Assembly: GCA_023411815.1 (NCBI GenBank)
Contig: JAEYOJ010000126.1
Location: 1 to 18,252 of the forward strand
Reading direction: 5' to 3'
From: Pseudomonadota bacterium
Lineage (GTDB): Bacteria; Desulfobacterota; Desulfovibrionia; Desulfovibrionales; Desulfovibrionaceae
DNA length: 18,252 bases
Notes under the pieces: generated by a model
Databases searched by the model: none
Told to the model about the DNA's origin: nothing
What the model saw: the letters and a program-made list of their open reading frames with translations, nothing else
Made by a program: the position numbers and the translations under genes
In this document: positions 14,592-18,252 of the stretch, one piece after another
How the letters are laid out: every line of letters starts with the position of its first letter
How positions within the stretch are numbered: position 1 is the first letter of the stretch

Positions 14592-16585
14592 TGGCAGGCC
14601 TCCCTGGCCATCTCGCGCTCGGCCGTGTCCATGAGCATGGCCGACTTGAACCTGGGCACTGCCACATGGATGGTGGTGCCCCGGCCGGGGGAGGACTCCA
14701 CGCGCACGCGGCCGCCGTGCTGGGAAATGATCCGTCCCGAGATGTACGTGCCGAGGCCCGTGCCCTTGGCGCCCTTGGAGGAGAAGAACAGGGTGAACAT
14801 CTTCTCCTGCGTCTCGCGGTCCATGCCGATGCCGTTATCCACGACCTCGAAATAGACGGCCTCGGCGTCGGAGCGCGCCCGCAGCACGACCTTGCGTTCC
14901 GGTTTGGCCGTGTCGCCCGTGCAGGCGTCCATGGCGTTCTCCAGGAAGTTGACCATGGCCGAGGACAGGGCCACCTCGTCGATCTCGAAGGCGCCAAGGC
15001 TTTCGCCGAGGTCCAGGGAAAAGCCCAGACCCTGGCGCTCGGCCTTGGGTCCGACGATCTCGGCCAGCGACCGGGCGAAGCGGCCCACCTCGATGGATTC
15101 GTGGTTCAGGTGGCGCGACTTGGCGTAATAAAGAATGTCCAGGACGAGCTTCTTGATGCGCCCGACCATGGAGGTCACCACACCCCAGCCCGCCTCGACC
15201 TTGGCCTGGTCGTTCGTGGCAAGGCCGCGCTCGACCTTGTACACGCCGCCGTCCAGGGCCGTGAGCAACCCCTTCACGCCATGGGACATGGAGCCGATCA
15301 TGAGCCCCAGGTTGGACAGGTGATCCTGCAACTGACGCAGCTGGGTGATGTCCGTGGCCATTTCCATGACCTCGACGATGTCGCCTTTCTCGTCGCGGAT
15401 GGGCGAGGTGCGGATGAGCACGTTGATGGGCCGGCCCTCGCGGTCCGTGACCACGGTTTCGGTCTCCACCGTGTGGCCTTCCTTGACCGTCTTGTGCACG
15501 AGGCACTCGCTGCAGGGCCGCTCGCGGTGCTTGTAGGCCTCGAAGCAGCGCTCGCCCACGCCCGCGCCGAAGTGCTCGCGGAACAGCCGGTTGGCCTCGC
15601 GGATGCGGAAATCCAGGCCGTGCACGGAGATGAAGGCCGGCGAGGCGTCGAAGATCTCCTGGTACTTCTGCTGGGCCGCGCGCAGCTCGTCCTGCAGCCG
15701 CTTGACCTCGGTCACGTCCACGGAGAACTCCAGCACGAACTCGACCCTGCCGTCCGGGCCGGGAATGGGCGCGGTGTGCACGATGGCCGGAATCTCCTGG
15801 CCGTCGCGGTCCACCAGCAGCTCGCGGCTGCGCTGTCCCTTGCCGGTCTCTATGGCCATCCATACCGGGCAGCCGTTGCCACGGCCAAGGCGGCCGGAGT
15901 AGACCTCCCAGCTGTTGCAGCCGACCTTGTCGCCGAGGCGCTCGCGGTACAGGCGATTGGTGGCCACTATCTCCAGGTAGCGGTTGTGCACGGACACGAA
16001 GCAGGGGATTTCGTTGAACGGGCCGGGCGTCTGCGCACCGTCGCCGCCTTCGCCCGCGCCGCCGATGTCCCCGGCCAGGGCGCTCATGGCCTCGGTCAGG
16101 CTCTCGACCACCTGGCCCACGGCCACCTGGCGCTCCAGCTCCACCACGCGCGCGGACTTCTCCTGCACCAACCGCTCCAGGTTCTCGGTATAGGACCTGA
16201 TCTCCCGGCGCATGGCCAACTTGTCGCGGGCGCGCTTGAGCGCTATCTGCAGGATCTCCTCGCGGATGGGTTTGGTCACGAAGTCCACGGCGTCGAACTG
16301 CAGGCTCTTGATGGCCAGGTCCAGATCGCCGTGGCCCGAGATCATGATCACCTCGGCGAAGCTCTTGCGGGACTTGATCTGGCGCAGGACCTCGATGCCG
16401 TCCATGCCGGGCATCTTGATGTCCAGAAGCACTATGTCCGGGGAGAGCCAGTCGAAGAGCGCCAAGCCCTCCTGACCGTCGCCCGCGGTGTGCACGTCGT
16501 AGCCCAGGTCGGTCAGAGACAGGCCCAGCATGCGCCGGATGCCTTCCTCGTCGTCGATAAGCAGAATTTTCATATTCGTCGCCAT
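14588..16585 (-). CDS. Hybrid signalling protein: receiver-PAS-PAS-histidine kinase
   Basis: A 665-aa soluble protein, first gene of the signalling operon. Domains: REC (5-120) with DD11-12, D55 in LLDIKMPG and K105; a coiled-coil-like linker (120-165); PAS 1 (about 185-295) with C195, C223 and C239; PAS 2 (about 305-415) with C347, C358 and C361; a kinase dimerisation helix with H435 in MSHGVKGLL; and an HATPase domain with an N box (NFLENAMDAC, about 547-555), DNGIGM, FTLFFSSKG and KGTGLGTYISG. The ATG at 16585 has GGGGA 5 nt upstream. The residue after the histidine is Gly, not the usual Glu/Asp, so catalysis may differ. An N-terminal receiver lets another kinase control this one. No transmembrane helix and no DNA-binding domain are seen. 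Confidence 0.92.
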   Translation of the reverse strand: MATNMKILLIDDEEGIRRMLGLSLTDLGYDVHTAGDGQEGLALFDWLSPDIVLLDIKMPGMDGIEVLRQIKSRKSFAEVIMISGHGDLDLAIKSLQFDAVDFVTKPIREEILQIALKRARDKLAMRREIRSYTENLERLVQEKSARVVELERQVAVGQVVESLTEAMSALAGDIGGAGEGGDGAQTPGPFNEIPCFVSVHNRYLEIVATNRLYRERLGDKVGCNSWEVYSGRLGRGNGCPVWMAIETGKGQRSRELLVDRDGQEIPAIVHTAPIPGPDGRVEFVLEFSVDVTEVKRLQDELRAAQQKYQEIFDASPAFISVHGLDFRIREANRLFREHFGAGVGERCFEAYKHRERPCSECLVHKTVKEGHTVETETVVTDREGRPINVLIRTSPIRDEKGDIVEVMEMATDITQLRQLQDHLSNLGLMIGSMSHGVKGLLTALDGGVYKVERGLATNDQAKVEAGWGVVTSMVGRIKKLVLDILYYAKSRHLNHESIEVGRFARSLAEIVGPKAERQGLGFSLDLGESLGAFEIDEVALSSAMVNFLENAMDACTGDTAKPERKVVLRARSDAEAVYFEVVDNGIGMDRETQEKMFTLFFSSKGAKGTGLGTYISGRIISQHGGRVRVESSPGRGTTIHVAVPRFKSAMLMDTAEREMAREACQ

Positions 16586-16718
16586 GGTTCCCCGTCTTTA
16601 GCCCAGCCGTGATCTCTTGGCACCATCCTTCGGTACGGAGCAGCCATGCCGCGCTCGTTCGCTTGAGGGGAACGAATCCAAGCCGCGGCACACGGGCCAT
16701 ATCTATGATTGATTACTA

Positions 16719-16745
16719 AACCAATATAGTTGGTTATTCAACCAA
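16719..16745. promoter_or_regulatory. Operator-like array of AACCAA/TTGGTT half-sites
   Basis: Three alternating hexamers lie at 16719-16724 (AACCAA), 16730-16735 (TTGGTT) and 16740-16745 (AACCAA). They form two overlapping inverted repeats with spacers of 5 and 4 nt. They fill the spacer and cover the -10 of the signalling-operon promoter, the place expected for a repressor. TTGGTT-N4-AACCAA is the general shape of a MarR-like site, but the binding protein is unknown. Confidence 0.6.
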
Positions 16746-16751
16746 TTTCAA
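16723..16751 (-). promoter_or_regulatory. Sigma70-type promoter of the two-component operon
   Basis: On the minus strand TTGAAA (16746-16751) and TATATT (16723-16728) are separated by exactly 17 nt in a locally AT-rich patch. Transcription would start near 16716, giving a leader of about 130 nt. That leader contains an interrupted hairpin (TGCCGC/GCGGCA outer arms at 16647-16652 and 16685-16690; TCGTTC/GAACGA inner arms at 16655-16660 and 16670-16675). Confidence 0.65.
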
Positions 16752-17014
16752 TTCACCTTTCAAATAATGCGCTCAAACGGGGCTCATAGACAGGCCTTGC
16801 GGCCTTTTCGCAAAGCCGTCGTGAAATATCTATAGCATATACCAGGCCAAGGCAGAAGGCAGTCTATCGCGCAACTCCATGATAGCCAGGAAACGGCGCA
16901 TTCGAACAGCGAAGGACCGCGGCGATCCGGCAGCATTGCGCAATCTGTTTCGCGACTGCTTCCGGCACTGGCTGGCCTCTTTCGCGACGCGCTGTTTTCA
17001 AGTACAGGCAGGCC

Positions 17015-18103
17015 ATGGACACCAAGACCAACCTGTTGGAACTAACCCTGGACGAACTGCGCGCGTTCGTGATCGAGCTCGGAGAACCGCGCTTTCGTGC
17101 CGAGCAGATCTGGCAATGGCTGTGGCAAAAAGGCGCCATGGACTTCGGACAAATGAGCAACGTGTCCAAGAGCCTGCGCGGCAAACTGTCCGAACAAGCC
17201 GTGATTCGCCCACCGGCCGTGGACACGGTGCGCGAGAGCGACGACGGCACGGTCAAGTTCCTCCTGCGCCTGTCCGACGGAGCGCTCATAGAGACCGTGC
17301 TCCTCCCGTCCAGGACGCACTACACTCAATGCCTGTCCACACAGGTGGGCTGCGCCATGGGCTGCGCCTTCTGCTCCACCGGGACCATGGGCTTCGCGCG
17401 CAACCTGAGCCACTCCGAGATCTGCGGCCAGGTCCTTTTGGGCAGGCAGTGGCTCGAAGAGAAGAACAAAGGGGATAAGGGCGAACGCAACCTGCGCAAC
17501 CTCGTGTTCATGGGCATGGGCGAGCCGCTCCTGAACTACGACACGCTGATCAAAAGTTTGCGCACCCTGAGCGACGACAAGGCCTTCGGCTTCTCCACGC
17601 GGCGCATGACAGTGTCCACGGCAGGCGTGCCAGGCAGGATGACCGAACTCGTCGCCACGGGGCTGGCTCGGCTGGCCGTGTCGCTCCACGCGCCCAACCA
17701 GGAGCTGCGCGAGCGGATCATGCCCAGGGCCGCGCGCATGCAACCGCTCCCGGAACTCATGGCCGAGCTGAAAAAGCTGCCCCTGAGGCCGCAGGAACGC
17801 ACGACCTTCGAGTACATCCTCATCGGCGGAATCAACGATTCGCCCCAGCAGGCCCGCGAACTGGTGCGCCTGCTGTCCCACCTGCCGGCCAAGATCAACC
17901 TCATAGCCTGCAACCCGGCCAAGGACTCCCCCTTCAAGGCTCCGACAGGGGAGGCCATGGAAGCCTTCCAGCAAGTCCTGCGCGACAAGGGCTTCGTGGC
18001 CATGCTGCGCAAGTCAAAAGGCCAGGATATCGATGCCGCCTGCGGGCAGCTGGTGACCCGAAAGCAGAAGGAACAAGCCCGGATGGAACAGGCTGGAGCG
18101 TAA
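17015..18103 (+). CDS. rlmN: Dual-specificity RNA methyltransferase RlmN (radical SAM)
   Basis: Radical-SAM enzyme that places a methyl group on C2 of A2503 in 23S rRNA and of A37 in some tRNAs. The 362-aa length is typical. The 4Fe-4S ligands are C113, C117 and C120 in GCAMGCAFCSTG. The two mechanistic cysteines are C106 in TQCLSTQ (equivalent to E. coli C118) and C343 in DIDAACGQL (equivalent to C355). Other family marks are FMGMGEPLLNYD, the STAGVPGRM strand, SLHAPNQELRERIMP and YILIGGINDS. The N-terminal helical domain has RFRAEQIWQWLWQKG. The ATG at 17015 has only a weak AGG-type ribosome site. It is monocistronic, with a terminator right after it. Confidence 0.98.
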   Translation: MDTKTNLLELTLDELRAFVIELGEPRFRAEQIWQWLWQKGAMDFGQMSNVSKSLRGKLSEQAVIRPPAVDTVRESDDGTVKFLLRLSDGALIETVLLPSRTHYTQCLSTQVGCAMGCAFCSTGTMGFARNLSHSEICGQVLLGRQWLEEKNKGDKGERNLRNLVFMGMGEPLLNYDTLIKSLRTLSDDKAFGFSTRRMTVSTAGVPGRMTELVATGLARLAVSLHAPNQELRERIMPRAARMQPLPELMAELKKLPLRPQERTTFEYILIGGINDSPQQARELVRLLSHLPAKINLIACNPAKDSPFKAPTGEAMEAFQQVLRDKGFVAMLRKSKGQDIDAACGQLVTRKQKEQARMEQAGA

Positions 18104-18116
18104 GAAGAAGCAATAT

Positions 18117-18129
18117 GCCTCCGGCGGCC
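18117..18129 (+). repeat. 13-nt GCCTCCGGCGGCC box after rlmN
   Basis: An exact copy of the box found after rlmB and after the signalling operon, here 13 nt past the rlmN stop and again in sense orientation. Its last four bases form the start of the following terminator stem. Confidence 0.75.
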
Positions 18130-18164
18130 GGTGGGAGAAGCCTCCCCCCGGCCCCCGCATTTTT
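18126..18164 (+). terminator. Intrinsic terminator of rlmN
   Basis: GGCCGGTGGGAG (18126-18137) pairs with CTCCCCCCGGCC (18142-18153) over 12 positions with one T-C mismatch and a 4-nt loop. CCCGC and then five T residues (18160-18164) follow. This is a GC-rich stem with a T run shortly after the rlmN stop codon. Confidence 0.7.
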
Positions 18165-18188
18165 GAGCTGGTGTAGCACCGTTTCGGC

Positions 18189-18229
18189 GCTACGCATGCT
18201 CAAGCGTTTGGGGCTTGAGCATGCGTAGC
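18189..18229. repeat. Perfect 17-bp inverted repeat at the window end
   Basis: GCTACGCATGCTCAAGC at 18189-18205 is repeated as its exact complement at 18213-18229 around a 7-nt loop. A second, smaller hairpin (18173-18180 with 18186-18193, one mismatch) shares bases 18189-18193 with it, so the two cannot form together. No T run follows on either strand. The function is unknown and the next gene is outside the window. Confidence 0.7.
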
Positions 18230-18252
18230 ATTCGAAAAACACTGAGCCGGCC

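Larger units (their letters stand above)
16586..17014. other. 429-bp divergent intergenic region between the signalling operon and rlmN
   Basis: It holds the leader, promoter and operator-like array of the minus-strand signalling operon in the half nearest that gene. The half before rlmN has no convincing gene. A weak plus-strand promoter candidate is TCGCAA (16808-16813) and TATAGC (16831-16836) with a 17-nt spacer, and it would give a leader of about 170 nt. A small TTGCG/CGCAA hairpin sits at 16797-16813. An open frame from 16879 runs into rlmN in another frame and looks like a shadow. Confidence 0.55.

Noticed and set aside
14666..16612. Long plus-strand open frame opposite the hybrid kinase (648 codons)
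   Set aside because: It mirrors the codons of the kinase gene, is rich in Ala/Val/His/Gly without domains, and has no ribosome site. It is a shadow.
16879..17014. Possible small gene in the region before rlmN
   Set aside because: The frame runs on through rlmN in the wrong phase, lacks a ribosome site and recognisable sequence.

Overview
The window looks like chromosomal DNA from a GC-rich (about 60% or more by eye), flagellated Gram-negative bacterium, most likely one of the Desulfovibrio-type Desulfobacterota. The pointers are the gene order motA-motB-motB-fliL-fliM-fliN-fliO-fliP-fliQ, cysteine-bearing PAS domains in soluble sensor kinases, and the short 'GCCTCCGGCGGCC' tails found after several genes. 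The taxonomic call is inference from gene content and style, not from a marker search. No tRNA, rRNA, CRISPR array, transposase or phage gene was seen.

Layout. (1) 1-780, plus strand: 3' part of aroE (shikimate dehydrogenase), cut by the window edge. A perfect 13-bp hairpin between A and T runs separates it from the convergent next gene. (2) 948-2594, minus strand: an MltD-like lytic transglycosylase, a predicted lipoprotein with three LysM repeats. (3) 2831-3610, plus strand: an RlmB/TrmH-family 23S rRNA ribose methyltransferase. (4) 3854-9715, minus strand: a tight flagellar cluster read motA, motB1, motB2, fliL, fliM, fliN, fliO, fliP, fliQ. It encodes the stator, the C-ring switch and part of the export gate, and ends at tandem hairpins. 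Immediately upstream on the same strand are a YggS-type PLP homeostasis gene and era. (5) 11579-12268, minus strand: a beta-carbonic anhydrase with its own sigma70-like promoter and a TTG start. (6) 12604-16585, minus strand: a three-gene two-component module in the order REC-PAS-PAS-kinase, PAS-PAS-kinase, lone receiver. (7) 17015-18103, plus strand: rlmN, followed by a terminator and then a perfect 17-bp inverted repeat at the window edge.

How it works together. The flagellar block supplies torque generation (MotA and two MotB paralogs), FliL at the stator, the FliM/FliN rotor switch and the FliO/P/Q export components. FliR, FlhB and FlhA are not in the window. The signalling module has no transmembrane segments and no DNA-binding output, so it probably senses a cytoplasmic cue and passes phosphate to a diffusible receiver. 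Its promoter carries alternating TTGGTT/AACCAA half-sites that fill the -35/-10 spacer and cover the -10. rlmB, rlmN and era are ribosome modification or assembly genes but are not co-transcribed.

Most of the window is recognisable housekeeping or motility sequence. I do not see clear evidence for a wholly new system. The items most worth a second look are the signalling operon with its operator-embedded promoter and repeated cysteine-bearing PAS domains, the paired MotB paralogs of which one has an altered peptidoglycan-binding site, the 71-bp dispersed 3'-tail element, and the structured end of the window.
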